Source: Acetatifactor sp.
GTDB taxonomy: Bacteria > Bacillota > Clostridia > Lachnospirales > Lachnospiraceae
Assembly (NCBI GenBank): GCA_024693365.1
Contig: JAILLF010000005.1
Coordinates: 1-48,786 of the forward strand
Direction: 5' to 3'
DNA length: 48,786 nt
Under the pieces are notes generated by a model. It did not search any database, was not told the origin of the DNA, and saw only the letters and a list, made by a program, of their open reading frames with translations. Shown in pieces: positions 17,202-25,443 of the stretch. Position 1 is the first letter of the stretch; each line of letters starts with the position of its first letter. The translations under genes were made by a program, and so were the position numbers.

Positions 17202-18167
17202 GCACGGCAACCCATGTTCCTCTAATTGAATGTCGATCTCGATCATGTCGTAGATCTCATTCTCGATAAAATAAGAAAAGATCACGTCCGTCTTATCGCA
17301 GGGCGACAGCGCATACCCCGCCCGCGCCAGAAGATCTCTGGTCTCATCCAAATTGAGCTTCGCGCCCACGCAAAGACAGAGCGCCGTCATCTTCTTTGGA
17401 TGATAATCCTGATTGGCCTTGATCTTTGCAAACACCTTTTTATCCACAATGGCACGCTTGTAAACCTCGGCATTACTCATACCTTTGCTTTCAATCAGGT
17501 AGAAAAGGTATTGCTGATAAGTATCTGACAAATGTGTCATTCTTTCGTTTATGGCAGTCTCGTGCGCCTCAATATCCCATTCGGCTTCGCATGGTTCAAG
17601 GTCTGCCTCCTCTGCCTTTAAGCCACCTTCATAATCTTCTTCGAAAGGTGCCGCTTCTTGCACCGCACTCCTCTTCGCAGCCCTTTCAACATTTTTAGAG
17701 ACTGGCAATAAAGTCGGTTTCTCCGCAGACTTTCGGAACAACCCAAAGGATTTTTTCTTTGGCGGAGTCTTCTCCGTTGCCTCTTTTGCAGCCTCATTCC
17801 TCAGTGCATCCACGGCCATGCCCGCGCGAGCCTTCATGGCCTTTGCACTTACGGATCCCATCATCACGTCCGGCCTCACGTTACCTGCAACCTCTGCAGC
17901 CGCATCCGGCCTCACGTTACCTGCAACCTCTGTAGCCACATCTGGCCTTATGCCGCCCGGCGCACCCATCATCATTTCAGACGTCTGCGCGGCCAAGGGC
18001 TGTCCTCCGCTCCGCTCCGGAAGGAAATGCCTGCGAACGTAATCCTCCAGCGCCGGGATCAATCGTCTTGGAAAGCTTTCCTTGCGCTTTCTTCGTTCCT
18101 CCAGGAAATCACTCACGTCAAAATCTGACGATGTTGTCACATTTTCCTGGTCCTCATCAAAACTCAT
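17190..18167 (-). CDS. XRE-like helix-turn-helix protein with disordered N-terminal region
   Basis: 325 residues. The N-terminal ~200 residues are low complexity, with repeats such as RPDVATEVAGNV and basic PPKKKSFGLFRK. The C-terminal ~110 residues (SDTYQQYLFYLIESKGMS, AEVYKRAIVDKKVFAKIKAN, KKMTALCLCVGAKLN, LDETRDLLARAGYALS) have the helix pattern of an XRE/Cro-type DNA-binding fold and match a family common in Firmicutes, sometimes mislabelled as sigma factors. ATG at MSFDEDQ is chosen because GGAGGG lies seven bases upstream; the frame also opens nine codons earlier. It overlaps the stop of the DUF3810 gene by 11 bp, implying translational coupling and a shared job (inference: regulator or partner of that peptidase). 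Confidence 0.75.
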   Translation of the reverse strand: MSFDEDQENVTTSSDFDVSDFLEERRKRKESFPRRLIPALEDYVRRHFLPERSGGQPLAAQTSEMMMGAPGGIRPDVATEVAGNVRPDAAAEVAGNVRPDVMMGSVSAKAMKARAGMAVDALRNEAAKEATEKTPPKKKSFGLFRKSAEKPTLLPVSKNVERAAKRSAVQEAAPFEEDYEGGLKAEEADLEPCEAEWDIEAHETAINERMTHLSDTYQQYLFYLIESKGMSNAEVYKRAIVDKKVFAKIKANQDYHPKKMTALCLCVGAKLNLDETRDLLARAGYALSPCDKTDVIFSYFIENEIYDMIEIDIQLEEHGLPCIIA

Positions 18168-19602
18168 GATCCAGCCCTCCTTCCGCCACGTCATAGTAAT
18201 CCAAGATCATCTGCACCACGCCGTCATAACTGTTCTCCTTCAAGATTTCGGCCTGTGTGTTCCAACCCACGTCAGCCACCTGGGCAGATACCGTTTCAAA
18301 CTGCTGTGCCGGATGACTTACGGCTTCATATTTTTTCCTGCTTGCATCCCATGCTTCCAAGCGATCCAGCTTCACGAGTTCACTTACCGCCGGTTGCTGT
18401 TTCAAGTGCTCTGTCGCGTCAGCCGAATCCATGCACGCAAAAATCGCTTCCACGTATGCCTCGTTAAGGTATTCATACGCATCCTCATATCCAGAATAAC
18501 GAACCAATGGATCTTCACTCTGCGTACATGCCAGAAATGCAATAAAATTCGCCTCATTTTCCTGATAATAGCCCTGATGATGTGAAGATTCATGCGCCAA
18601 AAGCGTCGGATAAAAAAGATCCGTACAGTATACGTTCCACGTAACCTCCATGGTATAGGGGTACGTATACCCGCCAATGTTCATCCAATCCAGAAAATCC
18701 GAGCAGATGGCATCCTTCATGGGCGGATAAAATCCCGCCAGAAGCGGATAGTCCTTCGCCTGCTCCTGCATGGCCTTGAAGGTTGCCTGCGTCATTTTCT
18801 CACGATCATAAATCACGTGCCCGTACTCATCCCGCGCGACCTCTTCCGCACACGCATTTAACTGATTTACAAGATGATTCCTGACGTTCTCGATTTCCTT
18901 GATGGAATACATACGGTCCTTCGCGCCCTTTACCTTCAAAATCGGTCCGCTAAACGGAATGATCCAGTTCAGCGTATATATGAAAAACACAATCACAAGC
19001 GTAAGAAAAATGCCTTTCCAAAACGTAGCCGTAAACTTACGGAACTTTGGCCTTTCCCTGAAAAAAAGAAGAAGCGGCAAAAGGATTACGCCAATAATCA
19101 GCGCAATAGCTCCAAGATACCCCAGGATTTCTCCCAAAGGAAACGGAATCCCTGCCGTCAATTTTCCGAGGACATCGCTGATTACACTATAGACCGTTAA
19201 TTTATACCAATCACAAAAGTAACCGTTCACGCAACAAAAATTCAAGGCAGCCGTCACTGCCAGCAAAATCACCACGAGCTTTCCGTACAATCCCATTTTC
19301 TGGGCCGGCTCCTGCTTCTTGGCCTTTGACTTCTGGCTCTCCGGCTTCTGCTCTGCCTTCTCCTTGGGTTCCTTCTTCGGGCTCTCCGGCTTCTGCTCCA
19401 CCTTCTCCTTGGGTTCCTTCTTCGGGCTCTCCGGCTTCTGCTCCGCCTTCTCCCCATGCTCCTTCTTCGGGCTCTCGGGCTTCTCTTGCTTTGTTTCTTC
19501 CCGGTTTACTTTCTCTTCCTGCTTTACTTCCTCTTGCTTCGCTTTTTCTTGCTTTACCTCTTCCTGCTTTACTTCCTCTTGCTGTTTGTTTTCCTTCTTC
19601 AT
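18157..19602 (-). CDS. DUF3810 family membrane protein, putative zinc metallopeptidase, with Lys/Glu repeat tail
   Basis: 481 residues. Residues 1-102 are a highly charged cytoplasmic-looking tail of EEVKQ repeats and three KPESPKKEPKEKAEQ units. Three hydrophobic helices follow (about 107-124, 160-182, 195-216). The C-terminal domain holds LLAHESSHHQGYYQENEANF: HESSH at 337-341 is an HExxH zinc site and Glu348 or Glu350 a likely third ligand, matching DUF3810. Predicted membrane-bound peptidase with catalytic domain outside; substrate unknown. It is co-translated with the downstream XRE-like gene through an 11-bp overlap. The charged tail is much longer than I would expect for the family. 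Confidence 0.82.
   Translation of the reverse strand: MKKENKQQEEVKQEEVKQEKAKQEEVKQEEKVNREETKQEKPESPKKEHGEKAEQKPESPKKEPKEKVEQKPESPKKEPKEKAEQKPESQKSKAKKQEPAQKMGLYGKLVVILLAVTAALNFCCVNGYFCDWYKLTVYSVISDVLGKLTAGIPFPLGEILGYLGAIALIIGVILLPLLLFFRERPKFRKFTATFWKGIFLTLVIVFFIYTLNWIIPFSGPILKVKGAKDRMYSIKEIENVRNHLVNQLNACAEEVARDEYGHVIYDREKMTQATFKAMQEQAKDYPLLAGFYPPMKDAICSDFLDWMNIGGYTYPYTMEVTWNVYCTDLFYPTLLAHESSHHQGYYQENEANFIAFLACTQSEDPLVRYSGYEDAYEYLNEAYVEAIFACMDSADATEHLKQQPAVSELVKLDRLEAWDASRKKYEAVSHPAQQFETVSAQVADVGWNTQAEILKENSYDGVVQMILDYYDVAEGGLDHEF
19324..19482 (-). repeat. 45-bp in-frame tandem repeats in the DUF3810 gene
   Basis: Three to three and a half copies encode KPESPKKEPKEKAEQ-type 15-residue units, nearly identical at DNA level. 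Confidence 0.88.
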
Positions 19603-19742
19603 GTCTCAGCCGTACCCCCTCACCCTTCTTATGTGCTCATTGCGCCCCACGCGCAATTACCTCCTGGTAAATCCATGTTTCAAGTATATACCAAAACCCC
19701 CTGCTTTTGAAAGCCCTTCCCAAAAATTGGAACAAAAAAAGA

Positions 19743-19779
19743 GCAAAAAAAGACCGCGATCCCTTTCGGTCGCGGTCCA
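19743..19779 (-). terminator. Rho-independent terminator of trpS
   Basis: Stem GACCGCGAC / ATCGCGGTC-type with a GAAAGG loop and a run of seven T on the minus strand, 39 bp after the trpS stop. Confidence 0.93.
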
Positions 19780-19817
19780 TAATCTCACTTTTCGTCAGTT
19801 TCCATATCCCCATATTC

Positions 19818-20822
19818 CTAGGGAAGCTGATAGAAACCAACCTTCTTGTAAACCTTGCGCAGCGTCTTGTTTGCAATGTAGGAAGCCTTCTGCGCGCCCT
19901 CCCTGTAAACGTTCTCCAGGTAAGTCTTGTCCGCGATGAGCCTCTGTGCCTCCTCGCGGATGGGTGCCAGCGTCTGAACAACGGCATCTCCAACGGCAGG
20001 CTTGAATACGCCATAGCCCTGACCCGCAAATTCCTTCTCAATCTCCTTGAAGGTCTTGCCAGTGATCGTTGCGTAAATGTTCATCAGATTCGATACGCCA
20101 GGCTTGTTTACCTTGTCATAATGAACGCAATTCTCCACGTCAGAATCCGTCACGGCACGCTTAAACTTCTTCATGATCACGTTCGGATCATCCATCAGGA
20201 ACACGCATCCCTCGGGCTCAGACTTACTCATCTTATTGCCAGGGGTGCTTAGCCCGTAGATTCTCGCGCCAACCTTGCTGATATAAGGCTCGGGCACGCG
20301 GAATACGTCGCCGTAAATATTATTGAAGCGGATTGCAAGGTCTCTTGTCAGCTCTACGTGCTGCTTCTGATCCTCGCCCACGGGAACGTAGTGAGGCTGA
20401 TAAAGCAGAATGTCTGCTGCCATCAGGGACGGGTAAGTAAACAGGCCCGCATTGATGTTGTCCTTGTGCTTCTCTGATTTATCCTTAAACTGCGTCATGC
20501 GGGAAAGCTCGCCGAACATGGTGTAGCAGTCCAAAACCCAGCCAAGCTGAGCGTGCGCAGGTACGTGGGACTGTAAAAACAGCGTGTTCTTCTCGGGATC
20601 CAGGCCGCATGCAATGTACAGCGCCAGCATCTCAAACGAACGGCGTCGCAACTCCTTCGGATCCTGACGCACCGTGATCGTGTGCATGTCCGCCATAAAA
20701 TAATAGCAATCATAATCATTGACACGGTCCGCCCAGTTCTTGATGGCTCCCAGATAATTTCCCAAATGCAGGTCGCCACTGGGCTGAATGCCCGATAACA
20801 TGATCTTCTTTTCCGTTTCCAT
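19818..20822 (-). CDS. trpS: Tryptophan--tRNA ligase
   Basis: Class I aminoacyl-tRNA synthetase charging tRNA-Trp. HIGH-type motif GDLHLGN near residue 17, KMSKS motif GNKMSKSEP near residue 200, DILLYQ and GEDQKQHVELTRDLA as in bacterial TrpRS. The start METEKKIMLSGIQPSG follows GGAGGTTTTGAG and gives 334 residues, the normal size; the frame runs open 41 codons further but that part is not conserved and covers the promoter. Own promoter and terminator. No T-box leader was recognised in the short upstream stretch. Confidence 0.97.
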   Translation of the reverse strand: METEKKIMLSGIQPSGDLHLGNYLGAIKNWADRVNDYDCYYFMADMHTITVRQDPKELRRRSFEMLALYIACGLDPEKNTLFLQSHVPAHAQLGWVLDCYTMFGELSRMTQFKDKSEKHKDNINAGLFTYPSLMAADILLYQPHYVPVGEDQKQHVELTRDLAIRFNNIYGDVFRVPEPYISKVGARIYGLSTPGNKMSKSEPEGCVFLMDDPNVIMKKFKRAVTDSDVENCVHYDKVNKPGVSNLMNIYATITGKTFKEIEKEFAGQGYGVFKPAVGDAVVQTLAPIREEAQRLIADKTYLENVYREGAQKASYIANKTLRKVYKKVGFYQLP

Positions 20823-20865
20823 CTCAAAACCTCCAAACGACTTGTCCATAATTACCCATGTATCC

Positions 20866-20893
20866 ATTATACACAATTGTTTGGATTTGTCAT
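20866..20893 (-). promoter_or_regulatory. Probable sigma-A promoter of trpS
   Basis: Minus strand ATGACA, 16-bp spacer, TATAAT, about 40 bp upstream of the start codon. The short leader leaves no room for a T-box. Confidence 0.65.
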
Positions 20894-20945
20894 CCTTTAT
20901 TTTTAAAGCTTCCCTTCCAGCACAAAATCCGGCATGCTTTTCCAT

Positions 20946-21043
20946 GCATCACGCGCCTTCGCTCTAAAACTCCACATACTTCTCGATCTGCATCACGCGC
21001 CTTCGCTCTAGAATCCTGCGTACTCCTCGATCTGCATCACGCC
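20946..21043. repeat. 44-bp tandem duplication covering the 3' end and stop of the xylanase gene
   Basis: Units 20946-20989 and 20990-21033, then the first 10 bases of a third. On the minus strand each repeats the last ~10 codons, a TAG stop and 11 more bases: the gene ends VMQIEEYAGF-stop and the extra copy would read VMQIEKYVEF-stop. Confidence 0.92.
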
Positions 21044-22225
21044 GTAAAGCGCGTGCTTCGGGAAAAGCTCCGCCGAATAAAGCTGCGGACTATACTCACT
21101 CCGCCAGGAATACGCATCGGAAAAACCCCAGAACGTCACGGCGTCCATGTTCAGCTTCCCTGCGTCAACACGCTCGAAGATTCCATTGATCAACTGATAA
21201 TAAAATTTGCCCTGGGTCTTTAAGTTCTCTTCCGTCGCCGCGAGCGGCGCCCCATACTTCCCAAGGCTAACCTCCAACTCCGTGATTTCCAGCTTGAGCC
21301 CCGTCTTTGCCAGCCTGTCCAGGCCCTCAAAATACTGACTCAGATCGTCTGAGGTAAACAGATGTGCCTGCAAGCCGATTCCGTCGATGAGACTCCTCCC
21401 GTCCTCATCCCTTAACGTTTCCACAAACCGTGCGATCACGTCTGCCTTCCACTGCTCATTGTAATCATTGTAATATAGGTCAACGCTTTCCGGCGCATAC
21501 TTGTCCGCGTAATAAAAGGCGTACCAGAGATAATCCTCTCCGATGATCTCCAGCCAGTGATTCGGATAGAGCTCCCCGTCCTCCGTCCATGCCTCGTTCA
21601 CGACGTCATAGGCATAAAAAAGGTCCAAATATCCCAGGCGCTCCAGTTCCTCAAAATTCTTCCGAATCATGGTTTCCATCCGGGAGAGCATTTCCTCCCT
21701 GCCCACGAAACCACTTTGCTCGTCAAAGCCTTGGCGGAAAAGCCATTCCGGCGTCTGACTGTACCACACTAACGTGTGTCCCCGCATGGAAAGTCCGTTT
21801 TTCTTCGCAAAGTCCAGTATCTGCAAGGCTTCCTGACCATATTCCACCACAATCTCACCCATCACCTGACTCTGCCGCTGATTTAAGATGGCATCCGGCT
21901 TCATGGCATTTTCCATGGTGGCACTGCCATATTGGCTCTTGATGAGATTTGCCGTGCGATCCTGCCCGATCACCTGCCCGGAAATACACGTGCCAACCTT
22001 TAGTCCATGCTCCGCAAAGACGTCCTTCATGCTCTTATCCGTAACTTCGCCAAGCGCCGGCAGCGTCACCACGTCCGATTTCCCCACGCAGCCCGCCAAA
22101 CCTGCAATCATCATGCCCGTCACGAGCCATGCCATAAGATACGCCCTAAGATACCCCTTATGATGCATCGCAATTCTTCGCTTCCGCCCAAGCTTCCTTC
22201 TATTACCCTCTCTCAGCTCTCCCAT
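21008..22225 (-). CDS. Endo-1,4-beta-xylanase, GH10, lipoprotein
   Basis: Cleaves internal beta-1,4 bonds of xylan outside the cell. A lipoprotein signal ends in LAGC (Cys46), so the enzyme is membrane-tethered. One GH10 barrel follows: GQDRTANLIKSQYGSATMEN, MRGHTLVWYSQTP, YDVVNEAW with acid/base Glu211, and KLEITELEV with nucleophile Glu316; the end WGFSDAYSW is typical. No carbohydrate-binding module. The start could instead be the ATG at residue 20 (MHHKGYL), which would give a normal-length signal; neither has a perfect ribosome site. The 3' end is tandemly duplicated. It likely works with the CE1-type esterase at 28 kb. Confidence 0.95.
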   Translation of the reverse strand: MGELREGNRRKLGRKRRIAMHHKGYLRAYLMAWLVTGMMIAGLAGCVGKSDVVTLPALGEVTDKSMKDVFAEHGLKVGTCISGQVIGQDRTANLIKSQYGSATMENAMKPDAILNQRQSQVMGEIVVEYGQEALQILDFAKKNGLSMRGHTLVWYSQTPEWLFRQGFDEQSGFVGREEMLSRMETMIRKNFEELERLGYLDLFYAYDVVNEAWTEDGELYPNHWLEIIGEDYLWYAFYYADKYAPESVDLYYNDYNEQWKADVIARFVETLRDEDGRSLIDGIGLQAHLFTSDDLSQYFEGLDRLAKTGLKLEITELEVSLGKYGAPLAATEENLKTQGKFYYQLINGIFERVDAGKLNMDAVTFWGFSDAYSWRSEYSPQLYSAELFPKHALYGVMQIEEYAGF

Positions 22226-22242
22226 ATCTTAATCCCACCTTC

Positions 22243-22308
22243 CGTGTCACGGGGACGTGTCTACTGACACGTTTTTGTGTCACGGGGACGTGTCTGGTGA
22301 CACGTTTT
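22243..22308. repeat. Two tandem 33-bp palindromic repeats upstream of the xylanase gene
   Basis: 22243-22275 and 22276-22308, each GTGTCACGGGGACGTGTC + TACT or TGGT + GACACGTTTTT. The GTGTC/GACAC halves pair. The first copy is identical, in reverse, to 30 bases at 29321-29350. Confidence 0.93.
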
Positions 22309-22489
22309 TGAATCATTTCTTCTCCCCCGTGACGTTCTAGGATCATTTTACCCCAGAATTCCGCGAAAAACCAATCTTCTCTTGTCAATTTCCTACTTTC
22401 AGTCTACTTCTTCTCCGCCTGAAACAACACTTCAAAAAACCCTGCAGAAAGAATTACCACAAAAAAGCTCTAAACTCAAATCTTACGGC

Positions 22490-22531
22490 AAAAAAGAGAG
22501 AACTGAATTTGGATTTTGCTTCAGTTCTCTC
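22490..22531 (-). terminator. Rho-independent terminator of the tldD-tldE operon
   Basis: Perfect 12-bp stem GAGAGAACTGAA / TTCAGTTCTCTC with a 12-nt loop and TTTTTT on the minus strand, about 100 bp after the TldE stop. The other parts of the 409-bp gap are the two flanking repeat pairs and AT-rich sequence. Confidence 0.9.
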
Positions 22532-22567
22532 CGCTGGTCATTTTCATGGACCTTATCACTCTTAAAC

Positions 22568-22635
22568 ATGTCACCAGACACGTCCCCGTGGCACGTTGCA
22601 ATAGTGTGTCACCAGACACGTCCCCGTGGCACGTT
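22568..22635. repeat. Two palindromic repeats in opposite orientation, at the end of the TldE gene
   Basis: ATGTCACCAGACACGT-CCCCGTGGCACGTT at 22568 and GTGTCACCAGACACGT-CCCCGTGGCACGTT at 22606, separated by about 8 bp. They are reverse-oriented versions of the 33-bp units at 22243-22308; the last copy touches the TldE stop codon. Confidence 0.9.
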
Positions 22636-23843
22636 CAGACTTTATTTACTTTGACGAGCAGTTGTTTGTCGTAATAGATGGGCTGGTCAGAGCTAACTCC
22701 AATGAAATCCTTGCCGAACAGATCGAAAATATTCGTAGAAATCTTGAATTCCGGCAATCTGCCAAGTACCTTCTCACCGTCAAACAACATGGAATTCTGG
22801 ATGACCATGGTATACTCACCCTTCTCATTGAATCCGCTGGACGTGTAATCTATGGGCACAACGCAAACGCGCCCGTCCAAAAGCTCTTTCACGGTCTTGC
22901 CGCTGCGTTTAATCTTGAGGGAGAGTCCTCCGGGACCCGGTACGTCCGTAAAATCATGATAAGCAGGCCCTGTATGCTTTACGTTATATTTCTTCGCCGT
23001 CTTCTTATCTGCGTATCCCGTCTTGATCACGCCGTTCTCAATTAGCACAATTTCATCATTCTCCGGCACGCACCCGTCACCATCCCAAAACGGATTAAAC
23101 CATGCCTCTTCATCAGAAACCACGTGTGCAAGGGTAAAGTCATCCGCAAAAAGCTTCTCGCCCACCTTCCCCGTAAGCAATGACGTCCCTCTTGCAAGCT
23201 CCTCGCCATCCAGATGATTGGAGAAAAAGCCCGTAAAACCATAATACGTCACGTCTAAGATGATCTCTTCGGGAATCTCCAGCATGGTCTCATATTTTCC
23301 CAGATAATCATCCGCAATGCGGCGGAACTGTGCCTCGTCAAAATCCCGCATGTTGAAGGAAAAGCCCCCGTCTGAAATGTTCTTGCTGTCCTCATGTTTA
23401 TACATAACGCTGACGCCCACGGCGTAATCCTTTACCTGATAATCCATGCCAAGATCATTTTCGGTCCTTCTGTCATACTCCATCCCCGCAAAATTCACCT
23501 CGCAGCGAAACTTCGGATACGTCTCATTCAAATACTTCACGCAGTTCTCTGCAGCCGCGCGCAACTCCTGATCATTCATGACCTTCTCTCTCTTGTCGCG
23601 GGATCTTTTTCCCGTCTCCAATTCAAACGGGTAAGGACGCTCCCTCACCAGATTCTCTTTTGCCTTGCGGAATCCCTCCCCGTCGTCTACCTTGCCGACG
23701 TGATAATAAATACCCGCCAAACCATCCTGATATACCTTGTAGGAAGCAGAAAAATTGCTCTCCTTGCTAAACGAAGACAATTTTCCCTCCTTAAAAACAA
23801 ACTTACTTCTATTTTCCGCCAAAGTCTCTTTCGCCTTATTCAT
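22635..23843 (-). CDS. TldE/PmbA-like subunit of the TldD-TldE protease
   Basis: 403-codon partner subunit of the heterodimeric TldD/TldE metalloprotease, which in E. coli trims microcin B17 leader and CcdA. It shows the family architecture (NFSASYKVYQDGLAGIYYHV near the N terminus; FNPFWDGDGCVPENDEIVLI and GFNEKGEYTMVIQNSMLFDG near the C terminus) but no HExxxH, as expected for the non-catalytic TldE side. ATG at MNKAKETL is preferred (AAGGGA upstream) over the ATG seven codons earlier. It lies 52 bp after the TldD gene and ends at a good terminator. Confidence 0.9.
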   Translation of the reverse strand: MNKAKETLAENRSKFVFKEGKLSSFSKESNFSASYKVYQDGLAGIYYHVGKVDDGEGFRKAKENLVRERPYPFELETGKRSRDKREKVMNDQELRAAAENCVKYLNETYPKFRCEVNFAGMEYDRRTENDLGMDYQVKDYAVGVSVMYKHEDSKNISDGGFSFNMRDFDEAQFRRIADDYLGKYETMLEIPEEIILDVTYYGFTGFFSNHLDGEELARGTSLLTGKVGEKLFADDFTLAHVVSDEEAWFNPFWDGDGCVPENDEIVLIENGVIKTGYADKKTAKKYNVKHTGPAYHDFTDVPGPGGLSLKIKRSGKTVKELLDGRVCVVPIDYTSSGFNEKGEYTMVIQNSMLFDGEKVLGRLPEFKISTNIFDLFGKDFIGVSSDQPIYYDKQLLVKVNKV

Positions 23844-23895
23844 ACGGTTTCCCTTCTCTTCCATTTTATTGAATCAATGCGTCCATACCCCATTC

Positions 23896-25242
23896 CTAAC
23901 TGATCGACAATTTCTTCACGCGAATGCTGGGACCGCCCGCGGAAACGTCCACGCCCTGGCCATTCTTACCGCAGGTATACGTATCAAATAATTCATAATC
24001 ATCTCCCACGGCATCCACGTCGAAGAGCGTCTGGAACACGCTCCCCGTCAGCATGTGCACGCGAATGGGTTCGCAGACCTTACCGTCGCGGATCCGGTAG
24101 CACAGCGTCGGATTCATGACAAACGTGGAATTCCCCGTTCCGTTCGACACGTCCACCACGTAGACGCCGTCCTTAACGCCCGCGATCATGTCCTCAAGCT
24201 TATCCGTTCCCGCCTCCATGTAGGTGTTGGTCATGCGGACAATGGGCTGATGATGATAGTCCTGCGCCCTGGCATTGCCCGTCTTTTTCTCCCCCATAAT
24301 GCTGGCAGATTTCGCGTCGTGAAGCCTGCCGGTAAGGATCCCATCCTTCATCAGATACGTCTTTCCCGCCTTCGTTCCCTCATCGTCATAAGGCACGTAG
24401 CCGTGATTGGGCATGTCACCCACGTCACAGATGGAAACCTTTTCGGAGCCCACCTTTTTGCCGAGCACCCACTCCTGCGCAAGCGTCTTGTCCGCCAGCA
24501 TAAAGTCCGCTTCACTCTTATGGCCAAAGCTCTCATGCGTAAACATCGCCGTCACAACGGGTGCAAGCACGCACTCGTAATCTCCCGGCTCAACGTCTTT
24601 CGCGTTCTTGGCATAATCCAAGTACTGCGCCTTCTTCTCCAAAACCTCTTGTTCATGCCCCAAGAGCTCCGGCACGGTCATTCCTACGTGATATTTTCCG
24701 CCATAAGACGTCACCCCGTCCACGGTAAACCCAAAGAAAACGCCTATGTTTGCACACTGATAGTCCCATGCAATCGCCGTTCCCTTGCTGGTATACAGAC
24801 GCTTGATCAAATGTCTGCCTCCGCCGTTGCAGCTCCAAAACGTAACTTCCTTGTCTTCCGGATCCACGCACTTTTCTATGTATCCATCCAGAATTTCTTT
24901 CCACTGCGCCCGAGTCACCTTTCGCAAGTCCGTCTCTCCGTCATATCGGAATCTCTCGTCCCGATTGACGTCAAGCTCCTTAATGATCGGATGCTCCATG
25001 ATCTCCGGATTTGGCGCGGCGATCGCTGCCAATGCATCCAACTGGCTTTGAATCTCCTCTAAGGAATTTGTCGTGGCCGTATACCACATGTTCCCGTCAA
25101 AAACGCGCACCATCGCGCCCACCTCGGCAGACTCTCCGTCATTCTCAATCTCCCCGTTACGGATCCCCAGCCAAATACTATACTTCTCATCCACCCGTAC
25201 TTCCGAATACAAATTCTCCGGAAATCTAAAATTATAGTCCAT
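23896..25242 (-). CDS. TldD-like catalytic subunit of the TldD-TldE protease
   Basis: 448-residue metalloprotease subunit. Catalytic motif THESFGHKSE: His236, Glu237 and His241 form HExxxH; the conserved C-terminal Cys in YTCGKNGQG is the likely third zinc ligand, as in E. coli TldD. The pair forms a barrel that degrades unfolded peptides or removes leaders of ribosomal natural products. No precursor peptide, cyclodehydratase or exporter lies beside it, so a general peptide-trimming role is more likely here. First gene of the operon; AAGGAAAAGGG precedes the ATG. Confidence 0.94.
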   Translation of the reverse strand: MDYNFRFPENLYSEVRVDEKYSIWLGIRNGEIENDGESAEVGAMVRVFDGNMWYTATTNSLEEIQSQLDALAAIAAPNPEIMEHPIIKELDVNRDERFRYDGETDLRKVTRAQWKEILDGYIEKCVDPEDKEVTFWSCNGGGRHLIKRLYTSKGTAIAWDYQCANIGVFFGFTVDGVTSYGGKYHVGMTVPELLGHEQEVLEKKAQYLDYAKNAKDVEPGDYECVLAPVVTAMFTHESFGHKSEADFMLADKTLAQEWVLGKKVGSEKVSICDVGDMPNHGYVPYDDEGTKAGKTYLMKDGILTGRLHDAKSASIMGEKKTGNARAQDYHHQPIVRMTNTYMEAGTDKLEDMIAGVKDGVYVVDVSNGTGNSTFVMNPTLCYRIRDGKVCEPIRVHMLTGSVFQTLFDVDAVGDDYELFDTYTCGKNGQGVDVSAGGPSIRVKKLSIS

Positions 25243-25365
25243 GTTTGTACCCTTTTCCTTCCTTTATGCCATAATTTTCAGTTCTTCTCGCCGCGGAAGC
25301 TCTCCCTCCGGCGACTTACTTTATCAGTATATCACGTGATGATATATGTATGAAAGTCCATATCC

Positions 25366-25425
25366 TGCACGATATCTCGCTTTATCGTGCAAATTGGGTC
25401 AGTAGCCACTCAGCCCTGACCCAAT
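25366..25425 (-). terminator. Two adjacent hairpins after the solute-binding lipoprotein gene
   Basis: TGCACGAT / ATCGTGCA (25366-25391) and ATTGGGTCAG / CTGACCCAAT (25393-25425), both perfect stems, start about 18 bp after the stop. T-runs are poor (TTTG), so they may be a weak terminator or an RNA-stabilising 3' end. The rest of the gap up to the TldD start is plain AT-rich sequence. Confidence 0.55.
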
Positions 25426-25443
25426 CTTACTTTTGACATACCT

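Noticed and set aside
20823..20945. T-box riboswitch before trpS
   Set aside because: The promoter lies only about 40 bp before the start, leaving no space for specifier and antiterminator structures.
24055..25062. Plus-strand open frame opposite TldD
   Set aside because: Composition (His, Arg, Val rich) and full overlap with a well-supported protease gene mark it as a shadow.
22635..25242. Peptide antibiotic biosynthesis cluster built on TldD/TldE
   Set aside because: No precursor peptide, modification enzyme, immunity gene or exporter beside the pair.
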